A DNA stretch of 64,000 nt. Origin: Druceiella hillmani. Its lineage: Eukaryota; Arthropoda; Insecta; Lepidoptera; Hepialidae. Made by a program: the position numbers and the translations under genes. The stretch lies in contig JAYKKI010000066.1 in the NCBI GenBank assembly GCA_039881145.1, positions 8,133,501-8,197,500 of the forward strand. Reading direction: 5' to 3'. The notes under the pieces were generated by a model. That model saw nothing but the letters and a program-made list of their open reading frames with translations. It did not search any database and was not told where the DNA came from. Below are positions 47,400 through 58,500 of this stretch, piece after piece (the first letter of the stretch is position 1; each line of letters begins with the position of its first letter).

Positions 47400-47910
47400 A
47401 CTCTAATTATCTCGTCGCTAATACGTCCCATCGGGTTCCCTCAGCTAACGACCCCGGCTCTTTATTAAACATTGCAGCGCGCGACCTAAAGAAGAGCCCG
47501 CCCCCCGCCGGCAGTGAATCTCATGAATAGCATGTAGTAAGTTTCAGCAGCACATCGAGGCGACACCGCAACTAATTATTATATCAATTATGTTGTGTTA
47601 TTACTGAGTTATGAATCAAGCGAGCGTCGCCTCGATCTAGCGCAAAGATAACCCCCCACTCGCAAGCGATTCACACGTTACACCACGGTAATGACTTCCG
47701 TCGCTGCTAATATGTTTCGAGGGATTTTACGCTTATTGGGGACATGTTTAATCAGCGTCAATCCTGGGTGGCTTTGCTCGAACTGCGACCTTGCCGGGGC
47801 CCTTTGAACACTTACTGTGTTCGCCACTGAGAACGAATGATTAAATATTTATAATTCGTGCCATTAATGAGAACGTGGATGGCTGCCGTGAGGTTATCGT
47901 TGCGAGAATT
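47400..47910. promoter_or_regulatory. Candidate conserved intronic element
   Basis: A 500-bp non-repetitive GC-richer block inside the intron between Ig3 and the linker exon. It has ATCGAGGCGAC (47554-47564) and its exact complement (47626-47636) flanking AT-core sites (CTAATTATTATATCAATTAT). Further on are CGATTCACACGTTACACC and AAATATTTATAATTCGTGCC. Neither strand has a splice-bounded open frame. It is a good enhancer candidate by position and texture, unproven. Confidence 0.45.
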
Positions 47911-49032
47911 CCAAATGGGGTTTGGCTTATCTACAAGTAAGAGAGAATAGAAATTGATGTGAAGTTCAAAACTACGAAAAGTTTGGTGTGCTTTAACATA
48001 ACGTATAATTTAAATTAGCGTACGAACAAGCATAAGGATCTCATTCTACGGTAACTAAATTTGCCTTCGGGGAAACATGACTTATACAAGTCAGTTTAGA
48101 AACTATATATAATTAAAGCATTTGGTTGTACATATAGAAAATTGCAGATAATATGTAATCCAATATTACATTTATTGCTTATTAAGTTTCTCATGATAGT
48201 AACCATGACAAAATTTTCACTTTCAAGCTATTGAATTGACATCAATGGAATATTCCAGTATTAATCTACAGAAATCATTGCGTACCATATGCTATTTAGG
48301 TTCCACTTATTTACCTTCTTTCAAACTTTTTCATTACGTTCCTACGTAAGAAAATAACTTCAACAATTATGATTTTTTTTTATTGTCCATACTCCTTGTG
48401 TATTGGTAAATTATTTCTACTTAAGTTAGATCATTAACACCACTGATTTTCAAATAGAAGAATGGAGACTTTATTGAAAATAAGTTAGGGAGAAAATGAT
48501 TTCATGTCCAAACAAGGCAAGTGTATAAATTAAATATATAGGAATGGATAACACACGGTCTAAAGTAACCTCCATAATCCCACAGAATGAAACTGTATTA
48601 TTTTAGAATCAACTAAATAAAAATATGCAAGGTGCGTTCCCACTCTTTGCGGTTTGAAAGTCATCTGAAATTACATTAGCTATCGTAATTAGTATCCCAT
48701 CATTATCTCTTCGTTGTGCATAACGCTTCGCAAATGTGCTTTTGTTTTATTTGATGTTACGTTAGTTCAGTATTATTCGTATATACACCTAGAAAACATT
48801 CTTATTTTGTTATGTAAATGCCATTATCTATCTCTTAGTAATCCCTTAAAACTAAAAATGTATTTTTTCTCACTTAATTCATCTTGTTTGCTGTAAATAA
48901 TTGCTCTTGTAGCAATTAATATGCCACTGTATACTTAATGTTCTAAGCTTGCAGTGGAGTTTCATAAAAAAATAAATAGATAAATATTATATGCTACTTT
49001 ATTTTTAATGTAAAGATTAAAGTGCCTCTTAC

Positions 49033-49142
49033 CGTACAGTCTAATAGAGCCTTCAGTCTCACCAAGCGAATTCTTCGATATGCACCGGTAGTTGCCGAAG
49101 TCGCCGGGCTGTAAATTTCTCACTGTCAACTTCATGTGAGCA
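49033..49142 (-). CDS. DIP-like Ig gene: second half of Ig domain 3
   Basis: The exon is bounded by TTCCTTATTCTAG on its 5' side and GTAAGAG on its 3' side. It enters with one base (T) that completes CG|T, the Arg split with exon 57436-57610, and leaves one base (G) for the next exon. Its 36 codons begin AHMKLTVRNLQPGDFGNYRC and continue ISKNSLGETEGSIRLY. DFGNYRC is the D-x-G-x-Y-x-C motif of Ig strands E-F, supplying the second cysteine of the domain disulphide. NSLGETEGSIRLY is the strand F-G end typical of the DIP/lachesin-like subfamily. In the DIP family the protein sits on neuronal surfaces and binds Dpr partners to guide synaptic matching. Which DIP paralogue this is cannot be told from Ig3 alone. 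Confidence 0.95.
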
Positions 49143-50689
49143 CTAGAATAAGGAAAGTTGGCGACATGAGAACAACAGACGAATACTTTACAATAAAGTA
49201 TCTCTTCCTGGGAGGCTATCTTGAGAATCACTCGAATGCCTTATTTTATTTAGATACCCGTACAATGCTCGACATTTAGAATCACCTAGTATTTCTTATT
49301 CACATTTCACAATTAGAATTTTTAAAAAAAACTGGGCAAGCGCGTGTCGGAACACGTATAAAATATAATTCTATAGTTGTATATACCTCCTGAAATTATT
49401 GATGTATATTGAAATATTTTTTTGAAAATTGTGATCAAATTCTGGTACCAATAACAATTTCATAATTTCCTAAACCATGCTTTAAGGATTAGCGACGGTA
49501 GGATACATTGCAGTGTAATATTTTGTAAATTAATGAAAAAAGTGCGTTAAAAAAATTTAAAAAAAAACTAAAAAGTAAATATACGTCAATTAAAGTTTTT
49601 AAATGTTTTTCAACATATTATTTTGCGTGTCTACATAAGACATATCCTAAATAATTTCCTTTAGAAAAGTATATTTATGTCTGACAGATATTTTAACAGA
49701 TGTGATGAAATTATAAGGGTCGCTTGTTTCACAACGGATCCATAAAAACTATTTTAACCCTTAAATGCCTTAAGATGTAGAAATGTAGCAAACAGTTTCA
49801 ATAAAATTGTGACTAATTCGCAAATTTTAAGCAGGTCTGTTCAAACGAAAAGAAAAAAATATTTCCTCTTGTAATAAAATTACAACAAGAAATATTTTTT
49901 AAATTTACAAAATTATATTAAAAAGTAGACAATGATATTTTTCTTATTCTTGCCTAGATTACAAATATGCAACAATATATTTTTTTTCCAGATAAAATTA
50001 AAATCATTCATTTAAGCGTAAACAATGTTTCCATTTGGTTTCTTGTAGCAAAGAAAATAGTTATTTCGGTCACAGACACATTTTTTAAGACGTAGTAATT
50101 GATATTAATCATTAATTTTTTAATCCTCCGTACTATTACATATTAAAAAGTATTATTATTAAAATAATAATTCATCCATGTCTCAATTTGGAATGAATTA
50201 AAAATTTAATTCTAGCGAATTCAACCTTTTAGATTTAGTAATGAAATCACTCTACGACGTAGATCAAATCTTTTAGAAGAAAATTTGCTAAATTAAAATT
50301 TGTTAAAATGTAATTCAAAAGTGAAATATTTTATTTAAAAATGTCAAAATCGACAAACTGAAATTGAGATTATATTTAAATAAAGGAAAAAATGTAATCT
50401 TTATAAAGGAACACATTATTCTACAAAATTAAATTTGTATGCAAATGAAAATAACCTCATTTTTAAAAAAACATCGAATAGCGACACATTTGAAATATTT
50501 ATATCTATTGTATATGACTTGCCTTGAAATGAAACCAAGGTAAGGTAATTATATTCAATATAAAAATAAATAACATTCTAGAAAACATGTCTAGATATTA
50601 CAAACAATAAAACGATTATTCAAAACACAATCCTTTACCTTCTGCTTGAATAATTAAAATTCTAAAATAATTATCACAAAGCATATTAT

Positions 50690-51460
50690 TTTAAAACGCT
50701 TTAATTAAATTCAGAGTTTTAATTTGGAGGGCAGCCGAGCGGGCAAGCCACTACTTGAATAAATAACGCGAAATGAAAATGATTTATGTGGGGGCACAGA
50801 CAGGAACGGAATGAATGCAGATTTACAGAGTGACAGTGTTTAATTGTGAGCTCGGCTCAACGATCTACCTTATTAGACAATCTTCCAAAATGTACATTGC
50901 GAGGCAAATCAATTTCTTCACTGTTGGAAGAAGGGTAAGTCTTTCCACTATTAATCACCGAGAGGGTTTTAATATCCATCTTCTCGGGCTTACGCTCCCG
51001 GGGGGAACGAGCCGAGGTCGGCTATCGTGTCAAATATGCCAGCGAGCGAACAGTAAAAACATATAAGGGAGCAGTCGTGCGCGATCGCCTCTTTATTTTT
51101 CATACAACCCTCGAGTCAAATACTTAGCCTGTCAAATTTATCACCATCCGAATTGATATTTATTGATAGATAAGTTATAAAAGTTATACTCGAGGAGAAG
51201 TTATCAAAGAAATTATCTTCGCGTTTTATCTACTCGTATATCGATATTTATTTGCAATATCGTAACGAGATAGGCTTCCTATTACGATTAAGTACCTGTC
51301 AGACTGTGTGCTGCCTTGAGATATTGAGACGGGCACTTGGCATAGCAGTAATAAATGAAAGTTTGTCGTGAGTAATATTGCTTAATGTATCGATGGGCAT
51401 CTCGTATTGCGGTGGATGAGAAAAGAAACTTCCTGGACTTGGAAATTATATCAGGATTTC
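50690..51460. promoter_or_regulatory. GC-richer intronic island, candidate regulatory element
   Basis: About 770 bp of non-repetitive sequence within the Ig3 intron: GGGCAGCCGAGCGGGC, CGGCTCAACGATCTACC, GCTCCCGGGGGGAACGAGCC, CGTGCGCGATCGCC and several TTTATTGATA/GATATTTATTTG cores. An 83-codon plus-strand frame (50815-51066) lies antisense to the host gene with no recognisable domain. I call it non-coding. Confidence 0.4.
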
Positions 51461-51559
51461 ATTTGGAGTAGCGTCAGTTATATTTATCAATTATGAATTA
51501 TTCCGTTTAGAGATTCTTTCCGTCTTTGCAGCTTTTAATGAAATTATTACTTTGAGGCA

Positions 51560-51960
51560 AAAAAATTATTTTCGAAGATAGTTTGGACAAATTTATTAAA
51601 AGTTCCAAAAAGTTAAAAGTTTCTATCGTGCACACATAAAACAATTAAGCTAAAAATATTTTTTTCTTTCCATTAACCCACTCTATTTTAAACACTATTT
51701 GCGTTCTTATGTTGGATTAGTATAGTAAATAACCCCTAAAACTACCGATAAATACATAAACTATGGTTTAATTATGTTAAAAAATTTTATTCACCAGAAA
51801 AAGTTCAGTGTGCTTAATGGAAATATTTTTTTCTTTGCATAAACCCGGTCCGTTTCAAACACTACTTCGGTTCTTATATTAGATTAGCATAGGAAACAAT
51901 TTTTAAACATATCGGTAATTTTGTAAACTACAGTTTATTTAATCCACTATTTTAGAAATA
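51560..51960. repeat. Two-copy diverged tandem duplication, period about 167 bp
   Basis: TATTTTTTTCTTTCCATTAA-CCC with AAACACTATTTGCGTTCTTA and GATTAGTATAG recurs as TATTTTTTTCTTTGCATAAACCC with AAACACTACTTCGGTTCTTA and GATTAGCATAG. Confidence 0.75.
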
Positions 51961-52494
51961 ATTATTAAATAGCTTCTAAATATATATTCCGATACGGTTA
52001 TTAAGGATTATTGTTTAAAAAAAGTTAAAATTTTATTTATGGTTTCAATCGTCTAAGTCAGAAGTAATTTAAAGTTTAGTGTGTCGAAGACTTAAATATA
52101 ACTACAAGGTGTGCAAAGAAGAAATTCATCAAACTAATAGAAGTTTTCCTGCATGATTTTAATATTTTAATCGATGAAAAATATTTCTGAAGATCGCTCT
52201 CATACCGGTAATAAATCATTTTCCACATTCATATTTTAAGACTGTAGCAAATATATGGTTTACAGAAAATGTAATTAGATACACCTAATGTAATTTACAT
52301 TAAATGAATTTAATTAAAGCCTTTAAACTCTTTTCTCTATGCGTAATTTATTTCATTTACGTTTTGTATTATATATTTTTAGTTATAGAATGGCACATCC
52401 TGACGAAGTACAACGTAATTATGCAATGTCCCATTTTGTGGAGTTAATTAGTCTTTGCATCATCATCAACTGCCTGATTAGGTCTATTGCTAAA
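51961..52494. other. AT-rich intronic stretch
   Basis: No feature recognised. Confidence 0.45.
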
Positions 52495-52745
52495 AGTAAG
52501 TCTGTAATTGTGGGTAGGCAGTAAGTTGTAAGTATGGGCATTAAGCCCATAATTGTAAGGCTGAACAGGTGGCTTGGCAATTGCTATGCGTATTTTCTCG
52601 CACCAGTGACGCTGCTGCACATCACCGATTAAAAGCTTTCAATCCAGCCTCGCTAGAGCGATCAGGATTCGAACCCCCGATGCGTCACACCGTCTAAGGC
52701 CGCAAGTTTGCTTTAACCAAGCATACTACAGCGCAACATTTTTGC
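52495..52745 (-). mobile_element. tRNA-derived SINE
   Basis: On the minus strand an RNA polymerase III A-box-like TAGTATGCTTGG (52717-52728) is followed about 40 bases later by a perfect B box, GGGGGTTCGAATCC (around 52664-52677). Downstream is a non-tRNA body including GGCTTAATGCCC. The tRNA part lacks a coherent acceptor stem and cloverleaf, so it is not a tRNA gene. The head abuts an (AT)n tract at 52748. The 3' limit is uncertain. The family name is unknown to me. Confidence 0.75.

Positions 52746-52747
<2 letters not shown>

Positions 52748-52818
<71 letters not shown>
52748..52818. repeat. (AT)n microsatellite
   Basis: About 35 uninterrupted AT units next to the SINE head. Confidence 0.95.
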
Positions 52819-52820
<2 letters not shown>

Positions 52821-52904
52821 ATGAAATCGTCAAGTCCACTAGCTCTAAATAATCGCAAGTGAATTTTCATGATCCCAAGTCTAAATACTTATTTGTTTAC
52901 TGTT

Positions 52905-53170
52905 TTGACTTCTAGGGTACCGTAGTAATACAAAAAATTTTATAATGACAGTCCGTCCGTTCGTCTGTAGAGCCCTATGCTTGAAGTTATGCAATTTTGT
53001 ATGGTTCCGTAACAAATTAGGAGCTCCTATAGTTTCGTCCTATCCATCTGTCCGTTTGTTTTCATTTTGGATTATTAGTACCATAAAAATACTGAAATTT
53101 AGGACAATTATATATATTTTCAAAACCTAACTGTTTATGAAATGTTTAAATTAAATTTTCTGAGGTACAT
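52905..53170 (+). repeat. Lepidopteran dispersed repeat, diverged
   Basis: CTAGGGTACCGTAGTAATAC, AGTCCGTCCGTTCGTCTG, TGGTTCCGTAACAAATTAGG and ATCTGTCCGTTTG follow the word order of the 'gg(g)taccg/gttccgta ... ccgtccgtctgtc' repeats scattered through moth and butterfly genomes. This copy is probably two partial units. No coding capacity. Confidence 0.6.
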
Positions 53171-53555
53171 CCTCTACGAGTAAGGTGGTGGTGATTTTTT
53201 CTCCCATTCTCCGTTATGTAGTGTCGTCTAATACATCTTTGAAAAATATTAGGGGTATATTATGAATACTTTTTCAATAAGTTCACAAAATATTACGCTT
53301 CAAAATATTTAGTATTTTTAGTCACGTGCCTCCACCCCTAATAGCTACCTACTAGCTAAACCTATTTTCAATATCTCTAAAGAATTCACGGTAGTAGTAT
53401 GTGTAATGAAATTAAGTGGAAAATTATCACAGCTAAGTAGGCTGTACTTAATTTCACTTATAACATCTAGTCGTGTGGTTAGTTGGTAAAATGTTTATAG
53501 TGTGAGTCAAGTGCAGAAATAAAATTGTATTTATGTGCATTTATTATGTTTGTGA

Positions 53556-53558
<3 letters not shown>

Positions 53559-53620
<62 letters not shown>
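53559..53620. repeat. (TA)n microsatellite
   Basis: About 31 TA units. The Ile/Tyr minus-strand frame across it is an artefact. Confidence 0.95.
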
Positions 53621-53623
<3 letters not shown>

Positions 53624-53694
53624 GTGACCCACCTCCAGTAATAACAACATAAGCCAGAAATATTTCTAAGTAGAAGATAATAAATACACAAGTT

Positions 53695-55350
53695 TTAGAA
53701 TATAAATAGTAATTTAATAAGATAATTTACCATTTGTGTTCGAATATAACGAAAAAACATCCAAATGACTTTTAAATCTTTCTTGCTTTGACATCCGTTT
53801 TCGAGAACGGATTTTATTTTTATCAAAGCTTCTCTTGATTTTTTATGACAAAGGTATAAGGATGCTTCTGTGACTGTCTTTACTGCCTGCAACCTCACCA
53901 TTGCCTACTGACTCTATTAAAGATTGCTTAATATAGTTGGCTAAGAATATGTTTGCTGCCAGTAAATTAAACAAATATAAGACGAAACGTTTAAATTAAT
54001 CTTTGGCATTTTGAATATACGAAGCTCTTTAGAACCAGGTGCAGCTCTTGCTTTCAAAATGCACCTAGCAGCGAGTTTTATTATGTGTTTCTGTTTGTCT
54101 GACAGCATAGATAAAAGCAAGTTTTCTGAGTGTGCAAAAAGGCATTGCGCATTATTATAGGATCGACTACATTCTTTAATTCTCGTGGAATATATATAGA
54201 ATAAAATACCAATTTTCACAACCAATTTCCTTGCCCCATCTTTGCATGAGGGATATCCTGTAACTTCAAACCAAATGAAAGCGTGAACCTTAACTACGAA
54301 CATGGCAAATTGTTTGGCAGTTAAAACATGTAATCGTAAAATTCTCTTAACCTTTGTCAGCCATGTGGCATGAGACATTTTTCTTGGGGAACGATAACCC
54401 AAATCAGGATGACACTTACTTGTTATGAAAATAGATGTGATATTGTAAAGGTAACCTTGATCAGAACTGAGATCTTTGACTTCTGAAATATCTGAAAATA
54501 AGCTCTCTATATTTTCAAATAACACAACACTATGCTTTTCCTAGTTATCTAGTATTTGTCCGATAGCACTAAGATAAGTAGAATGTCCTGTTTTTGCATC
54601 ATCGGATTTCGATCACAAATGCCTTTAGGGCAATTCATTCATGTGTTAAAAGCAAATAATCCACTAAAGAGTTTATTAAAACCCTTTTATAATATCCATA
54701 TAACTCCGCCATATTTATCCGTATCTGTTACTTTCCCATCACAACTTATGGCTAAAGTATCCTGTAGAGTATATACTGCTGACACTTGATTGTTTCATGG
54801 ATTGCAAGCTCCAATATTTTTGTGGTTCCCTGACTTCAAATGGCATAACCGATATAAATCTAGCCTCTTTCTTTGGAAATTGGAATGTGTTCTTCAACTG
54901 TGGTTAAAGTTTATTGTTTTCCCCTTCTAATTACCATTTTCAAAGTCTTATCCTTTTATCCATCAAAATACAAAGCAAGAAAACTATCATCTTGATCTTG
55001 AATTAGAGTTTCCTGTCGTAATTTTTGTCTTGACCTTAACTTGCCAATTACTTCATCATTACTTTTGAGATCTTGCAAAACTGCAGAAGTGACAGTAGTA
55101 ACAACTCTATCGGATATCCCGTACCGGTCAGAAACACTCGATAAATTCTTTAGAGACTGTATTTTTGCTTTTTTTTTGGTTCTTTCAGTGCTGATGAATA
55201 TTGAGGTAAATTTTCTTCTACGCTAATATCAGATAATTACGAAATGTCACGATTTTCGTTAGATGGACCTGGTTCAAAATTTTTTTGAAAATCGTAATAG
55301 ATTTCCACTTTAATTTTTCGCTCAATCAGTTTCTTCTTCCTCTTAGTGGT
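53695..55350 (-). pseudogene. Decayed copy of a transposon-like multi-copy gene family
   Basis: Read on the minus strand through stops and frameshifts, an ordered protein can be followed. First come DRYGISDRVVTTVTSAVLQD and LYFDG..KDKTL, then HIPISKERG and ISCDGKVTDTDKYGGVIW. An open 194-residue part follows (54525-53941) with SDQGYLYNITSIF, SPRKMSHATWLTKVKRILRL, PSCKDGARKLV, HSENLLLSMLSD and MPKINLN. After a shift comes QAVKTVTEASLYLCHKKSRE (53901-53700). I recognise this order (the DRYGISDR, CDG, LSHARWLT, HPENLLLAML and TQAVERxVKxVTEAS landmarks) from unnamed proteins present in many copies in arthropod genomes. Conserved Asp in LYFDG and SCDG recall an RNase-H-fold transposase, but that is a guess. 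At least ten disabling changes mean it is dead. It lies in the same orientation as the host gene, inside its intron. Confidence 0.7.
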
Positions 55351-57300
55351 CAATAAATCAATATTTCTTCAATACTTTATGCGTGCTTCGCCGCGTTTAT
55401 TTTACTCTTCTAGTTTACTTTTATTACAATGAATTATTTTCTCCCATATATAATGAAATTATGTATTCAACATCTTATTATTTAAATATAATTTCATTCA
55501 CTAACTTTTATTTATAAGAATTATTCGTTATCTTTCCTTTAATTATTTATTAATTTTAATTAACACATCAATTAAATGCATCGGTCAACCCATATTTCAA
55601 TTAAAGTAAATTTTTTCTTCATTAATTTTCCTTGCAAAATTATAAGTAATCGTAAGGTGAAAATATTTCACGAAATATTTCGCTCAGTTTTCTATATAAT
55701 TTAATAAATATTGAGCTATGTTTTTAGTAAAATTTCTTTCCCTATCTGTTTATAATAATCTACCAAAATGTTCTTCGCAATAATTTTTCACTATTTTCTC
55801 TTGCATTAAGTAATACCTTCCTAAATAAGTAATTACAAAACTAATATCAACTGCATTATATATCAAATTCTTTATTTTCTCAGGCAAAATAATGTAGATA
55901 GAATAGAGAACGACGCCCAGTTGTCGAAATTCCACCGTAATTTATTAAATTTTTATTTTGAACATTATTAGGGTATTTTTAAAAGGTATACTTCTATAAT
56001 AACTTCTATAATCATAAATAAGTAAATTTAGGTTGCTGCTACAAAAAATTAGCTTTTATAACAAGTGTATATTACCGAAGCTGACATATTTTTCCTTTTG
56101 CCACAAATTTATATTATATAAACTTGCTATTAAAAAAATTATCCTTCTATTAAATAAATTGATTAGCTTTATTAAAAAAATTATTTCACTAATATATAAA
56201 GCACAAATACTTCAAAAATAAACGCTTTTTTGCATTCTAAAATGTTTGATTACAATTCCTACTCTGTGCGACTATTTGACCACAGAATATTATTAGTGTT
56301 AGGGAATATCGACAGTATGAACGTAAAGAATGAATATTTTCCTATTGGACGTAAACAAAGAATCATTTAATGTGTTTTAATGTATTAGTAACACATATTG
56401 AAATGATACTTCTTTAGCCGCGGTTTGAAAAAAAGGTGAGGGTAAAATTTTACGAATGCAGCAGAAAACTAGTACAATAATACAGACAATCACTATGCAA
56501 CAAAAATCTATGAGAAACCAAGAGGATAAAGTTGCTTTCTTAACATATAATTATATTTGACAAATGAGTTGTTTACTATTTTATTTTTTTGCTAACTAAT
56601 CAATTGCCAAACAATTCTCAGGTAAATGTTTATTTTAAATTGAATCTGGGTATTGATTTAAATTTATTTTTAAAATTAATTTAATAAATAGTAATAATGA
56701 CTATTAGTATCTTCAATAATATTAATTACAACAATAACATAATAATGAACGATAATTATTGTAATTCTACATAACAAATAATACTTTTTACAACTCCGTA
56801 TGAGAAAATAATAAAGTTAAAGCGCGGTAATTTTAAACAGTTTGGCAGATGATTAACTTAAAATTGTAAGCCAGCAGAAAAATAAAATGGTGAAATTAAT
56901 TTCAAATTTAAATTTTTGAAATTTATTTAGTCGATTGAATTTAGATTTTACCAATAGTATTTATAATCACCGTGATTCCTTTTATTATACCATTTCCATT
57001 AATTATTTGTGTCCTAAATAAAGTTATTCTTGTATTATGCCAAAGAGGTATAACTTCTAACGCGCGGATGTAAGTACACATAATGTTTTTATGTATGTAT
57101 AAATTTTAGCTTTCTGCATTCTTATATCTCTTATTTCTGCATACTATGCCAAATCTCACATTCGTCTTTATGCCTAGTATGCTTAAAAAGATGTAAACAA
57201 TTGTCCCGTCGCGAATGAATATACAGACATTATAAAAAGTAGGACACTATCGCTTATAACATGTATCAGTTATCCGACTGTGACTTAGGTGTTCTATATC
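55351..57300. other. AT-rich intronic stretch
   Basis: Nothing recognised. Open frames near 55.75-55.93 and 56.03-56.22 kb are Lys/Ile/Leu-rich chance frames. Confidence 0.5.
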
Positions 57301-57435
57301 AAATGTGTTAATTTTTCATTTCAATAGTTAAGGTAGTATTCCATTATGTAGTATATGCTTTATTTACATACATGACCATAACTTTAGTGAATTTTAATGT
57401 AATACTTATGACTATAAATAGCACAATATTCATAC

Positions 57436-57610
57436 CGATATGAATTCTCCTGTGTAAGTATGGCGTACTTCTTAGTGGGAAGTACCATTATATTGTCGTA
57501 GACCCAGTAGCTGATGGCACGAGGATGAGCCTCCGTATGGCAGTCCACTGTTACGTCCGTGCCTGCTGGCGCACCCACTAGCTGATTTGGTACCCAGATC
57601 ATTGGGGAAA
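57436..57610 (-). CDS. DIP-like Ig gene: first half of Ig domain 3
   Basis: On the minus strand the exon follows TTATTTATACAACAG and ends TATCG|GTATGA. It enters with two bases (TT) and leaves two (CG), with 57 codons between. These start SPMIWVPNQLVGAPAGTDV and continue TVDCHTEAHPRAISYWVYD, then MVLPTKKYAILTQENSY. PMIWVPNQLVGAP is the hallmark opening of Ig3 in DIP/lachesin-like proteins. CHTEAHP carries the first disulphide cysteine (strand B) and YWV the strand C tryptophan. The last bases CG join T of exon 49033-49142 to make Arg, giving ENSYR-AHMKL, which matches the family. Ig1, Ig2 and the signal peptide are expected upstream, beyond this window's visible exons. Confidence 0.96.
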
Positions 57611-58197
57611 CTGTTGTATAAATAAGATTACAGACAATTAATTAATCATGAAACCCTGATATTCTTTTTATTATCTTATTAAGTTATATTAATAAGCCAT
57701 GGGTATTTCGTTTTTTTTGTTCTCAGTTAAAATATATAAATGGACAAATATAAGACATACCACCATGAAAATATATATCCATTTATACACTATACAGACA
57801 TGCTATCCTTCTCCTTCCCCAAATAAAGCGATAATGTTGAAAAATTTTACCTTCCAAGAGAAATGAAAAGAAATAAAACTTTTGAAATGTCAATAGAAAA
57901 ATTCATTTTTACACATTTAGAAAAAAAATTTATAATTTATATATACCAATACAGAGAATATAAAGAAAATTATAATAAGCCAAATAAAATGCTACGCTTA
58001 ATTTTTGTAAATTTATTTAAACTTTAGACTGTTCGAAAAAGTTTACCATTTCTTCTCCTTCAAAATATCCCTGTCCGATGATTAAAATCTTGGACCATTG
58101 TGTTTTGCCACTGATGTCATATAAAAGTGAGACGTGGCTCCTTACTATTAGCCTCGCTATAGCCTCGCTGTAGAGCTATGTTTGCAATTTATGTACA
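57611..58197. other. Intron upstream of the Ig3 exon
   Basis: Starts with the acceptor of exon 57436-57610 and is otherwise AT-rich. I searched 57.6-64 kb on the minus strand for the end of Ig2 (a GVPPSVSKR-like block) and did not find it, so the intron continues past the window's end. Confidence 0.6.
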
Positions 58198-58500
58198 AGA
58201 GATGATCCGTAATAAGGAAATCCGTAGACGACCTAAGTATTAGCAGGTTAAAGTGGCAATGGGCAATTCATATAGCACGAAGAACCGACGACCGTCAGGA
58301 AAGAAAGGTTTTTGAATGGAGAACATGTTCCGGATGACACAGAGAGAGACGACTATTGACTGAGTGGAAAAATGACTTGATGAAGATCACGGGAAGCGGT
58401 TGGATGTAAGTGGCACAGGATCGATTTTTGTGGCAATTTATGGAGGAGGTCTATGTTTGGCAATGGTCCGGCATCATTTCTGATTGATGATGATTTTAAT
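58198..58500 (+). mobile_element. RTE-type retrotransposon 3' end (Heliconius-RTE-like), degenerate
   Basis: The plus strand reads LKWQWAIHIARRTDDRQERK, VFEWRTCSG, stop, LLTEWKNDLMKITGSGWM, stop, VAQDRFLWQFMEEVYVWQW and a final TGA at 58485-58487, followed by a TGATGAT tail. This is the C-terminal order of the endonuclease/RT ORF of the RTE elements common in butterflies (KWxWAGHIARR, RPPTRWTDDL, AQDRxxWxxLxEAYVQQW). Two in-frame stops and heavy 5' truncation make it inactive. It is a different lineage from the copies at 4.8 and 9.4 kb. Confidence 0.85.

Larger units (their letters stand above)
44779..49032 (-). other. Intron of the DIP-like gene (4,254 bp)
   Basis: Bounded on the minus strand by CTGTACG|GTAAGAG (donor) and TTTCCATAG|AGATTCC (acceptor). 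It contains a two-copy duplication near 45.67-45.89 kb, the perfect hairpin at 46.77-46.89 kb and the GC-rich island at 47.4-47.9 kb. The rest is AT-rich without features. Confidence 0.85.
49143..57435 (-). other. Intron splitting Ig3 of the DIP-like gene (8,293 bp)
   Basis: Bounded by TATCG|GTATGA (donor) and TTATTCTAG|TGCTCAC (acceptor) on the minus strand. The intron contains the GC-rich island at 50.7-51.5 kb, a SINE, two long (AT)n tracts, lepidopteran repeats and the decayed multi-copy gene at 53.7-55.35 kb. Ig domains split by a long phase 2 intron are normal for this family. Confidence 0.92.

Noticed and set aside
50815..51066. 83-codon plus-strand frame in the GC-rich intronic island
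   Set aside because: Antisense within the Ig gene intron, with no domain and no supporting splice or promoter features.
52640..52740. tRNA gene
   Set aside because: A and B boxes are present but no acceptor or anticodon stem can be folded. A tRNA-like head with a non-tRNA body indicates a SINE.
53479..53691. Minus-strand frame with an Ile/Tyr repeat
   Set aside because: Direct translation of the (TA)n microsatellite.
54556..54789. 77-codon plus-strand frame
   Set aside because: Shadow of the minus-strand multi-copy gene relic, whose landmarks lie on the opposite strand.
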